From Brachionus plicatilis (lineage: Eukaryota > Rotifera > Eurotatoria > Ploima > Brachionidae): DNA of 64,000 nucleotides. Shown in pieces: positions 24,737 to 38,300 of this stretch (positions are counted from its first letter, which is position 1; every line of letters begins with the position of its first letter). A program made the position numbers and the translations under genes. Location of the stretch: positions 675,149-739,148 of the forward strand of contig QEOQ01000590.1 in assembly GCA_010279815.1 (NCBI GenBank), read 5' to 3'. Under the pieces are notes generated by a model. It made no database searches, had not been told where the DNA came from, and worked only from the letters and a program-made list of their open reading frames with translations.

Positions 24737-25802
24737 TTAATTATTTTTTATAAATTTTTTCCATTCGTTAGTTGGATTTTGATTAGGTTCAACCCACTCA
24801 ATTGGTACAGTCTTTGATCTATGATAGCTTTCAGTTAAAAAATTATCCCATTCATATCTGTTAAAAATAAAAGCTTTTAAAAAAGCAACCAAAATAAAAT
24901 TACTTACCTTATGTAGACCAACTGTTCCAGAGATAATTCAGATTCATAATCACTATCTATTTGTAAAGATAAATTTGATTTTTTTATTTTCTATATTATT
25001 GTAAATATACCTCCAAATAAAATTTTGCTGATTTCATTTTGTCGCTCGTTGATTAAAGCATTAAATTTGTTTTGAACACTTTTCGATTTTGGAATACTCT
25101 CTATTTAACATTATTAAAATATTAACATATTAAAATTTAAAAAAATATTTAAAAAAAAGTACCTTGAATTTCTTTTTTGTTTTTTTCATATTCAAGTCGT
25201 TTTTCATCGATTAATTTTGATATTTCTTCTAAAGCAGATTTTGCTGGAAGATTTAAATCCTTTTGGTTTGATCTGAGTATAATTAATTTTCGAAGATTTT
25301 GAGAAAAATCATTCAATTGTTTTAAATCAAATAGCCCCTTGTTGTATTGATCCAATGTTTGATTAAATTCTTCTGAGTTTGTATTGAAGCATACTGAATT
25401 TGAGCCACCATCTTTTCCAGAAAAAATATTGTTATTTTTTAGAAAATCATCTAGCTTATGATCGTAATAATTTTGATTATTTATTTGTTGGTTTCGTTTT
25501 CGCCTTGAAATTCTTTTTCTAATAAAGCGTTTAGTTTTATTACAATCTAAAAACGAGTATCTCACAAACAAATCATCAAGGATCGATTTGAATTCCAATA
25601 TACTTATATTTACACATTTCGAATTTGATTGCTTTGAATCATTTATGAGTTTTTTAAGATACTCAATTTTGTCAAATATAAATTTAATATTTTCTTTTAT
25701 ATTCTATGGTAAAATTTTTGGTTTTAGTGATTTATTTTAATATTAATAGATTACTTCAAAATTTATTTTTTTTCCAGCAAAATCCACATTTTTCATTTCC
25801 AT
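24737..25802 (-). CDS. PDCD7: PDCD7-like U11/U12 snRNP 59K protein (minor spliceosome)
   Basis: Exons (transcript order) 25802-25755, 25703-25163, 25100-25011, 24956-24908 and 24857-24737; 282 aa. PDCD7 bridges U11 and U12 snRNPs in the minor spliceosome. The diagnostic part is C-terminal: NERQNEISKILFG, then SLEQLVYIRYEWDNFL and VPIEWVEPNQNPTNEW, matching the family pattern of eR..eI..vLFG, SleaLi.IR.eWD and VP.gWv.P..Ps..W. The N-terminal half is charged and lysine-rich, with a predicted coiled coil, and lacks the proline-rich extension of the 485-aa vertebrate protein. Two in-frame Met codons (25802 and 25796) can start it; the upstream one is used here. Assignment rests on remembered family sequence, so it needs a profile search. 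Confidence 0.75.
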
Positions 25803-25904
25803 TTTTATCCATGAATGTTTAGAATTAGAAATATTTAAAATTTATAAAAATTTTTGTTTGAATTCTTTTTGCATTGTAGTTGTTATAAGTTGTTTAAAAT
25901 ATCA

Positions 25905-25975
25905 GGGGGTATAGCTCAGTGGTAGAGCATTCGACTGCAGATCGAGAGGTCTCCGGTTCAATCCCGGATGCCCCC
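25905..25975 (+). tRNA. tRNA-Cys (GCA)
   Basis: A 71-nt cloverleaf with no intron. Acceptor GGGGGTA pairs with TGCCCCC (one G-T wobble); D arm GCTC/GAGC; anticodon stem TTCGA/TCGAG with loop CTGCAGA (anticodon GCA); T arm TCCGG/CCGGA with loop TTCAATC. The internal A box (TAGCTCAGTGG) and B box (GGTTCAATCC) are intact. A T-run follows within 5 nt as a Pol III terminator. Confidence 0.97.
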
Positions 25976-26092
25976 TTATTTTTTCTTTTATTTTCGAATT
26001 AAAAAAACATTTTTTTGTATTTTACATAATTTATTTAAACTAAATTAATATTTTTTTAAAATATAAAGAATAAAATTTACAAAATCGAAGCC

Positions 26093-27284
<1,192 letters not shown>

Positions 27285-27425
27285 TTAGTTGATTGTTTAA
27301 ATGATAAAGAGTTTATTTTTAAAAATATTTATTTCTCAAGGTGTTATAGCAAATTTTAAAATAGTGGTTTTAAATTAAGAGAAAAAAACAACTTTTAAAC
27401 AAAAGTTTTAATTTTTTCTTTAAAT

Positions 27426-29440
27426 TTATTCTTCATCGCCATCTTGATCGCCTTGTTCAGTATCCGAAAAACTGTTCTCCGGTATATCATAAATTCTTAT
27501 GATTGCCTTTTTAAAAAAATATCAAAATCTGATTTGAAAAAAATGGCCATTTAGTTTACCTTATTAGGGTCTTTCATGATGATATATTTTCCATCCTTCT
27601 GCTTATTTAGAATATCAATAATGCATCTAACAACGGCCCACGAATTATCAATATTTAAAGCAATTTGAGAGCTGAATTCATTAGGGCTAAATTGCTGCAT
27701 TCCCAAGATAACATGCTTGTCTGTTGCACGGGTATTCACTCTAGAAACGAAACCAAATTTTATTTGATCAACGCCAGCTAGCAATGAACAAACAGTCCAT
27801 TTGGCAAGCTTGCATCCATTGTTTTTAATTTCAGCGGCTAAGACAGCACCTGGCTGCGAGTCCAATTTTTGTCTCCAGTCCAGTCCATTGTTATACTTAA
27901 AATAAAGATTGAAAAAATGTTTTTTTTTATTTTTTTTGCCAAAATACTTTTGAATCCCATTCGTTCAAAGCTCTAATGTTGAGAAAAATTTTTTCATCGT
28001 TTGCAGTGGTCGAAACAGCATCAATTTCTGATCTAACTATTAATTGAATACCATTTCCCAAATCCCATTTTCGGTATTTGTATCCCACCGAAGCAACTTC
28101 GCTTTGATCACCTTCAATAAAAGGATTCGGATCTGAAAAACAGAACCGCTCTTCGTTCATGCGCAAAACTTGTTGAGTTAAATTCTGGTTGATGTAAGTT
28201 GCTTCCAAGGCTAAATTGTGGGGTGAATTGATGCTCTTATCTTCGTCCATTGGCTGCTCAGATGAAGTTTCACTAACAGTTAACAAATCTTTTAAAATAA
28301 TAAAAAATTTTTCATTAAATTTTTCAAATGAACTTTACCAAAATTAGAATCATCTCTTTTGTCCAAAAATATTTTATTGCTAATTTTCTTTTTTAATAAT
28401 TAATTAATAAACTATGATTTTCCAAGTATAATTTTTTTACTTACTGTGACAACAATGTCCCATGGATACACTGAACGACTACAGCACATTAAAGTGGCCA
28501 AAATTGAATCAGTTGCGTACACATTTCCTTCAGCTCTTGACAGTGATCTAATCACAGGATCATCCAAAGTGGTCACTTTATGGTAAACTCTATTGATGCG
28601 TTTTAGTTTGTTTGCAGCAGTTTGAACTTTGGTATTGATGCGATCATAGGTCTTGTCGAAATATTCCATCGATCCGCACATTTTCCTAAAATTAAAATAT
28701 AAATTTTTTATTTAAGCTGCTTTGATTATGGTACAAGTCAACTGGATCATCCACTACGAGACTCAATTTAGACAATCGAGAAAATTCAATTTCTTCAATT
28801 ACTTTCCAGTCGTCACCAACTCTTACCGATGGTTCACGTTGCTTCATCTTAATTTTTATATTAAGCTATTTAAATTTTATTTAATCTAAATTAAAGAATA
28901 CATTTCGCATATTGCTTTGATATTTTGGTTTAGATTTTTGCTGGACTTTTTGTTGTTTGGTCATTTTGGTATTGACAACGTGGCCTGGCCTGGCCTGGTT
29001 TTGGTATTGTTGGGTGTAAGGTTTTCGCATCATTTTCTTTTAAAAGATGCTAAATATTTTGATTAAAAATTAAAAAGTTAGTTTACATTTGGATTAGTCC
29101 TGAATTTTTTCTGGAAGCCTGTTTTTGCCGCTCGAGTTTGATCAACTAGAGTAAATTGACTTTCATCTTCGTCGTGGAAGTAGGAATATTGACCAACATT
29201 TCCGACTGAAAATTGAGATTGGTACTTGTTGTAGGTTTTTTTGTCCGTGTGACCCATTGCAGTCCAATCGGCTATTTTTCCGATTTTGTCTGTTTTGGAA
29301 AATTTTTGATAAGGCAAATCTTTGTATTTGTCAGGTTGATCATTTGGACCCCATCCGAACGGGTTGTCGTTAACAATCGGTAAGGAAAAAATGCTCAAGT
29401 TTTCCAAAGAATTATCGTTATCTATGCTTGCTTCTGGCAT
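27426..29440 (-). CDS. EIF3D: Eukaryotic translation initiation factor 3 subunit D
   Basis: Exons 29440-29087, 29036-28902, 28847-28735, 28685-28445, 28387-28339, 28288-27948, 27895-27560 and 27506-27426; 549 aa (human 548). eIF3d is a peripheral subunit of the eIF3 complex on the 40S subunit and has a cap-binding fold used for selected mRNAs. Diagnostic blocks: DNPFGWGP near the N-terminus, [112 protein letters not shown] and [10 protein letters not shown]. It ends in an acidic tail. All seven introns are 49-57 nt and every junction keeps the frame. The 49-nt exon 5 needs acceptor AAAAAAG at 28388, since the nearer TTAG acceptor gives a stop. Confidence 0.96.
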
Positions 29441-30651
29441 TTTTAATTTTTTCCTAGAAAAAAAGAGATAAATTGTGAAAATTATTTGGTTAAACCATGA
29501 AACAAAAGCTCTGAGAAATCTTTAATTTTATAATAAATTATAAAATTTAATAAAAGAAAGAACACTTGAAAAGCATGGTTAAATCAAGTATAAATTGCAA
29601 AAAAAAAAAAAATTTTTATATATGAATGTATAATTTTAAATTTCTAAAAGTTGCAAATGTTTTATGATGCGAAATAAAATTTAAATTTGTCTTTTATCAT
29701 TTATTTTAACTTCTTAGAGCTTTAAAATAAAATGATCATCAATAGATAAATTTATTGCTAATTAAATCCAATATATTATAAATAAATATTTTTTGTTATT
29801 TTTTAATTTATGAAAATCCATAAAAAAAAAATTTGCTAAATAAACTATAAAAAAATTTTAAAACATTTTTGAATCTATATCACAAATGAACGTTCCAATT
29901 CATTCAAGAAATTTTTTCATCGTTACATAAAATTAAAATCGTTTAAAGATATTAAATACAAGCTTCAGCTAAATTTTCTTTGCTTATAATAAAACACTAG
30001 CTGTAAATTCTTGTTCATAATTATATTTAATATTTATCGAAAATTAAATAATTTGATTAAATTTATTAAATATTACTGTAAATAAACCATCTAACTTAAT
30101 GGAGATGTTTGATTTTAATTTTGCAATTACAATCAAGAACATCTTTTAAAACAAAGTCTTTTTTTTAAATTTTTTTAATAAATAAACACGTCAAATAATT
30201 AATTTTTCAAAAGAAATCGTTTTTTCCAATTTATTTTATTTTCTAAAAAATTTTCAAACACAAAATCAAAAAAAATTTTATTGACATATCTTAAATAAAA
30301 ATCTTTTATCTTTTATTTTTTTTCCTTTTTTAAAGTCTTTTACTCTAAATAAACTAATATTTGTAAAATTTAACTCTTGTAAGGTATTCGGCTAAAATAC
30401 AATTTTTAAACAAAAAAGATGAAATTTAACCAAAAATAACCTTTATATTTTTTTAAAAAATAATTTTCTTTTACAATACACAAATAAATTTGATGATATT
30501 ACTTTTTAAAATTAGCAAAGAATTAATTTAAATTTATCACAATGAACTTTTTTTATCTACACTTATTATGTATTTAATAAAAATATCCCCCTTTTTCGTT
30601 TATAATTACATGTATGTTTTCATTTTGTGGTGAAGTTTGGTTTTATTAGAA
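29441..30651. other. Intergenic, no gene seen
   Basis: AT-rich spacer holding the eIF3d promoter region. No coding segment recognised. Confidence 0.6.
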
Positions 30652-30914
30652 TTAATCAGTAAATATAATATTTTATTCAGTAAAAATGATCATCCCATAA
30701 ATATTCAGAAAATTATTTTCAGCAAAATTAATTTTTCATCAGCAAAATTGTATATTGGTCAGCAAAATTATTTTTTTGCTAAAAATAATAACAATGTATT
30801 CAGCAAATTAAATAATAAAATCGGTAAAAATAAAACAGTGAAATAATTGAAATCTATTCGTAAATTAATTGAACTATTTCATTTAATTGAACTTTTAACA
30901 CTTAAAAAACAAAG

Positions 30915-32286
30915 AATAAATTGTAATAAACTACCAGTGATCATGATAGATACAACTGATCGAGGAAATCATTACCATCCGTTTGGTCTTGCGATCGGTA
31001 ATTTGTAAAAAAATCCGGTGGAAAAAAATCAGGTGGAAAATAATCCGGTCGAAAAATGTTCAGTGGAAAAAAATCTGTTTTGAAAAAAGTCAAGTGTAAA
31101 ATAATCCGGTCTGAAAAAAATCAGGAGAAATTTGACCGGTTTTTAGAAAAAATAAAAAATAGCCAGTAGTTTTTTTTATAAAAGTTTACTGAGAAAAATT
31201 AAGATAATTTATGCAAATAAAAAAAAAATAAAATTAAACTATTAAAAATCTAAAAAAATTCTCGCTAATCTAAATATTTTTGCACTACATACGCAGCGTC
31301 TCCATCTAATGCTTCCGTCTATATTGGCCTCAGCTATTTTAAACTTAACTGCCTTATACTGTGACGATATTTTTTCATCGTTTAGGTAACTAAAGATAGG
31401 GTATTCTTGTTACATTTTTTTCCAAATATTATGTAAATTCTCAAAGCCATTTTATATAAACATGGCAATTAGGGTAATTTAGTCAAGGGTTTAGAAATTA
31501 GATTTTAATAAAACAAATTATTAAAGATTAATCTTTAAAAGATATATTAAGCCTAATTTAATAAATCAATTATAATTTATGCAAAATTAGCATATAAATT
31601 AAATTTATAAAACGGATAATGTTCCACTGGATTTTTTTCTACTGGATTTTTTTCAGACCGGATTATTTTCCACCTGATTTTTTTCTAAACAGATTTTTGT
31701 CAGCGAATTTTTTTCAACCAGATTTTTTTCAGACCGGATTTTTTTACATAAAACCTTGCGATCGTCTTCCAAGAATGTTCAGCCAACTTTGAGTTAATTT
31801 TCAAGAGTGTTCAAGATTCTGTCAAAGCAGTTCATGGGTTCGATTTTCACTCCACAATCTTGCTTGCTGACGGCGAAGATGCGATAACAAATGGTTTGGA
31901 CGAAGGTTTACCAATGGCTTCAGCGTAAGCAACCAGTCATTCGCATCAAGTTGGCAGGCATCGAGCACCATTCCATCGGCTCTCAGGCGAATCCAAATAT
32001 AATGAAGGCAATCGTCAACCAATGGATCGCTGCACATAAAGATTTCCAGTATACGGATTTCGATGCGTTTTCTAAAGACATCGAAGAAGCTTGTGTCCAT
32101 TGTCTCCAGCTAGTCGAAGATGATTACCCTAGAGGAAAGTGTTCCTGTTCCTGCCTTCGCCAAGCAGAATCTATACAAACACATTTTTGCTGTTTCTGCA
32201 GAGTTAAAATTGGCTGATTGCGTTATTCCATTGGTATCTAAACAGATCCCGATTTGACAGAGACGTGGGCCTGGACGCCCGAAAAA
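30915..32286 (+). pseudogene. MULE-2 transposase remnant, interrupted
   Basis: Reading across the nested element, the frame PVIMIDTTDRGNHYHPFGLA continues into VFQECSANFELIFKSVQDS and LLADGEDAITNG. This is the MULE transposase core around the first catalytic Asp and the following ADG block. The sequence then jumps, with an internal deletion, to QWLQRKQPVIR, shared with MULE-1, and NQWIAAHKDFQYTDFDAF. After another frameshift it gives CSCPAFAKQNLYKHIFA-like SWIM zinc-finger sequence and IPI-stop-QRRGPGRPKNAI. Frameshifts, stops and the deletion make it inactive. Confidence 0.8.
30988..31764. mobile_element. Foldback element (30998-31754) with 10-bp target duplication
   Basis: CTTGCGATCG occurs directly at both borders (30988-30997 and 31755-31764). 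The ends are GTAATTTGTAAAAAAATCCG and, inverted, GTTTTATGTAAAAAAATCCG. Each arm carries a degenerate array of the motif ATCCGGTGGAAAA: the left arm is 31004-31140, the inverted right arm 31618-31745. A 10-bp duplication is in the 9-11 bp range of Mutator-like elements. The interior (31140-31610) has no intact gene, only a short minus-strand stretch that may derive from a MULE N-terminus. Confidence 0.85.
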
Positions 32287-32585
32287 TGCTATCTAAGCAC
32301 TCATAAAACAGTAATTTTACTGTCAGTTAACTAAAATTCAAAAAATTTACTGAATAAACAAATATTTTTTTCTATTTCTTTTTAATTAATTTACTGAAAT
32401 GGATTTATTGATTAAACAATATTATATTAACTGAAAATTTAATCATTTTTTTGAAATTATTACTATTATTTTGTATTATTTTACTAAATAAATTTTACTA
32501 AAGATTAAAATACTTTTGCTATTTCTTTTTAATTAATTTACTGCAGTATATTTAATGATTAAATATACATTATTTTACTGACCAT

Positions 32586-33200
32586 ATAATATTTTGTAAT
32601 ATCTTTTCCAATAAGCAAAATTCATTCTTCAAATGATCCATTTACAATTCTAAAATTAATTTCTGAACCCTTTTTTCTTATTTTTGACCTTTAGAAAATA
32701 ACTACTTAATGAATCAATTTTATTTTAAATATAAAATAAAGTTATTAAGCCACGATTTAAAATCTGCTTGATAATTTAAATTGCTTGATCAAATTTCTAT
32801 AAATTAAAAATTGATGTTTTTAATTTTCAAGTCAATTGATATAAACATCATTTCTTAAATTTTTAAATAATTATTTTATTATTTTGAGTTTTTTTAAAAG
32901 TTTAAAATTATTTTTAGATTAATTTATTTATCGGACGACTTCAAATTTCAATAAAAAAATTGCTATGCGGGGTCAAATCATGCTTTAAAAAATAAAAATT
33001 AGAGCGAGTATGATATTTCAAGGAACTTTTCTTACACGCTTTGATCCATTTTCGAATTCATTTTGCTATTTTTAAACTAATTTCATAATTTATATAAGTA
33101 AACTACGAAAAAGATAAAATATAAAGTCGTATTCATTTGATTTAAAAATTCCTAAATCTATCTTGCGAAACGAAAACTTAGGCGAAATTTTTGAAAAACA
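32586..33200. other. Intergenic, no gene seen
   Basis: AT-rich spacer upstream of the 13-exon protease gene. No motif stands out. Confidence 0.55.
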
Positions 33201-34879
<1,679 letters not shown>

Positions 34880-35341
34880 TAAAAAATTTTTTATTTAAAT
34901 TTACCATATTAGATTTAAGTCATCAAGCTCTAGCTCACTAAAAGAAACTAATTCAGAATCAAATTTGGAAACAAAATCTAGCGTAGATGATTGCAATTTA
35001 AAAAAATTATTCAACAGCGTTTTAAAAATGTTCAATTTTCAATTTTAATTTTTTTTGTATTTTTTTTTTAAAGTTTAATTTTCAAAAAATTTTATGACAA
35101 TTTTATTTATCATAATTTTGAAACTTGTCCAATGAAACTTTAAATATTTTCAAAAAAGTAGAGTTTTCTAATTGAAAATTTATTTATTTATAATCTTTTA
35201 TTTATTATTTAAAATTCTTTAAATGAAACGATCTCTTATTATTAAAAATTAATTTTATTGCTTATTTTGAAATTCTTCTAAATAATCTATTTAAAAAAAA
35301 TAAGTTTTTGTATCAAACATATTTACAACAAATAAAAAATT
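34880..35341. other. 3' spacer between convergent genes
   Basis: AT-rich DNA separating the protease stop codon and the kinase stop codon. No coding segment was recognised. Confidence 0.5.
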
Positions 35342-38300
35342 CTAAAATGAAAAGTCCCATCCAGATAAGTCATCCTCGGGATCAGGTTCATCATCTTCTG
35401 GATATTTATCGAAATTATTCAAATCGGTATTGTCTAGAACTTTGGGAATAAAGGGAGCTTCTAGAGAACCATTTCTTAAATTTTCCCAACTAAAGCCTTC
35501 AAACCATCGGTGTTTTTGTACATCTTTTATTCCACCTCGCTGATAGCCTAACCGGTCGACAGCATTTTCTCGACAAAGTCTTTTTATCAAAGTACCGGCT
35601 ATTTTAGGAATTTTGCGTGGAAAATCTACCGCCTCAATTCCTTTCAGAATCAAGTTGTAAGTGCTCATAGGATCATTGCCTGAAAATGGTGGATTTCCAC
35701 TCAATAATTCATAAATCAAAATACCAACACTCCAATAATCAGCTCCAATATCGTGTCCTTTGTTTAAGATAATCTCAGGAGCAACATACTCGGGAGTACC
35801 TAATTAATAATAAAAGTTGTAGAAATTAAAAAATGTATTAAACCTTGTTAGTCGATGCTCTTAATTAATTTTCATGTATTTTTTATTAAAACTTTTAAAA
35901 TTTTCTTGTACACAATCAAAATAATATGCTACATTAGTTAATTTCAGTTATCCAAATTTTTTTGGCAAAGTAAAATTTTTGATCAAATTTCATTTTTCAA
36001 ATTTGATCAAAACATTTTAAATGCGCAAATAAAATTTCAGTGCATTTTTTTAAATTACAATCCTTTTTCAAAAATTTCAAAATAAAGCTTTGAAATGTTA
36101 TAAAAAAAATGAAAATCTGCGATGAAATTTAATTACGCATTTAGAAATATTCTGATCAAATTTGAAAAATGAAATTTGATCAAAAATTTTACTTTGCCAT
36201 TTTTTTGCTGTTATAATTAGTAAAAAAGAATTAAATTTCAAGCAATAAATTTTAAAGATATTCCTATATACAATAATAAAATTTAATTAAAATCTGTACA
36301 AAAGAATATATTTACAGATCTATTTAATTTATTTATTATTAGTTTATCTGTATTGAGCAAAAACTCCTTTGGTTAAATGGTAATGGTGAGTTTTAATAAT
36401 ACATTTTTAGAAAAAATTAACATATGTAAATTATTATTTTTAACCAAAAATAAATTTTAGAAATTATCAAAACAGTAATCTGCATTTTTTGTAAATTAAT
36501 CCCGTGAGTTTTGACTAGTTCTTTGCAATTTAAGCTTTCTTAACTGTGTAATTAATCAATTAATCTGCTTATGGTTTCTATTAAGATCCGATATTTAAAC
36601 CCAGATTTAATTGACCGATGATGCTCTTTTTTATTATTATTTATTGATATCAAAAATCTTTCTTTTCTTTCGTATATTTTAAAAAAATAATTTCTTTTAT
36701 CAATAGTAACGACTATTTTTAGTTCATTTTAAGTTTTATTCATTGATAAATTTCATTAGAACCAAACACACAAAAAATCTTAAAAAATTGTATCAAAGAT
36801 CTTTTAAATTTCTGACTTCCTGTGCACTCAGCTATCCTAGATGTTATTCTCCGAAAGACGCTGTTTGCTGTATTTTTACCTTCTTATTATTATTATTTCT
36901 ACTTTTTTATCTGAAAAACATAAATTTAATCATTTTAATTTGATTTTTAAGTAAAGACTAAAAAAAGAATTGAGTTGATATTTTGTATCATTTACAGATT
37001 TTGTACATTGTTATCAGACCGTTGATGGGACTGTGTTTGTTGCACCATTTGCATTTGTAGAAGTAATTTTGAGCATCTAGAAAAAAATAGCTAATATATT
37101 TTTTGCCATTTTCTTCTATTCTTTCTGACTAAATTTCACAAAATCTTCAAAAATATTTTTAATGTTCTCTTAATTTTAAGTAATATCTTTTATTAAGAAA
37201 AAAACTAAGTTAAATTGGCATACAATTTAAGTTAACAATAAATGGCTTTTATATAAAATATAATAAAAGTAAAAGTGACTTTCTTTCTTAATTTTTATCA
37301 GACTATTTTATCCCTTTACCTAATCATAAATGATAAGTTTAATTTATATGTAAAATTATTTTCGTAAAGTTAAATTTTTTTCTTTCGTTGAGCTTAAAAT
37401 TTAAAAACCAGTAACAAAGATTGAAAATAAAAATGGACGACATTTATTGACGAATTAAATTTTTTGTTATAATGTTATAATAGATGATTTTTATAGAATA
37501 ATTAAAAACTTTTTTAGCATTAAAATAAATTTTTTTTAAAAGAATAAAATGTGCAAATAAAGAAAATGAAAATTAAACGAAGTGCAAATTTTGAATTTGA
37601 GTGTGGGCTGAAGAAGTTGAAGATCTTGATTAGAGTTTTTTTATACTCTAATGAGACGTGTTTTATTCTATGAAAGTTTCTTTAATTCTATAATGACATT
37701 AGTTTATGTGATTACTTTTTTTATTCTATAAGAATATTTTTTTATACTAATAAAATTTATACTGTCTTTATTCTATAAAACATATTTTTATATTCTACAT
37801 AATTTTTTTTTTTCGTCAAAAGATTTTTTCCAATAAAAATAATAACTTGTAATTAATGATACATTCAAATTACTTTAATTTTTTTTAGATGTTTTAAAAA
37901 TTATATTGTTAAAATATAGGCATCTTCTAGCAAGTTTTTGTTTAAATTAACAAAACATACCACAAAAAGTCCATGTTTTTTTTCCATGACCGATTTTTTT
38001 GGCAAAACCGAAATCAACCAATTTGCAGTAGCCTTTGGCATTTAGCATGATATTTTCAGGCTTGAGATCGCGATATACAATTCCTTTTGAGTGCAAATAA
38101 GTTAAAGCTTCAATTACGCATGCTGTATAAAATTTTGTATCATATTCTTCAAAGCATCCTTTTTCCCTCAATAGACTCCAGAGTTCTCCACCCAAACAAA
38201 CTTCCAATAATAGATAAAGATACTTTCTATCCTTAAAAGTCTTATACAACCGAGCAATAAAATGTGATCTTGCTTCTAGCATTATATTTCTTTCATTTAA

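Larger units (their letters stand above)
30652..32585 (+). mobile_element. MULE-2: Mutator-like element with TTCAGTAAAA arrays
   Basis: Left motifs (TCAGTAAA, TTCAGTAAAAA, TCAGCAAAATT from 30656 to about 30840) are mirrored at the right by TTTACTGAA / TTTTACTGA (32310-32585). Between them lie a broken MULE transposase in plus orientation and a nested foldback element (30998-31754). The coding remnants are clearly GC-richer than nearby host genes. Boundaries are approximate, as no flanking duplication was identified. Confidence 0.6.

Noticed and set aside
36743..36943. 66-codon plus-strand frame
   Set aside because: Lies within the long PKG intron, antisense, without similarity.
37640..37800. 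CRISPR-like or true tandem array
   Set aside because: Units are degenerate and irregularly spaced, and the context is a eukaryotic intron.
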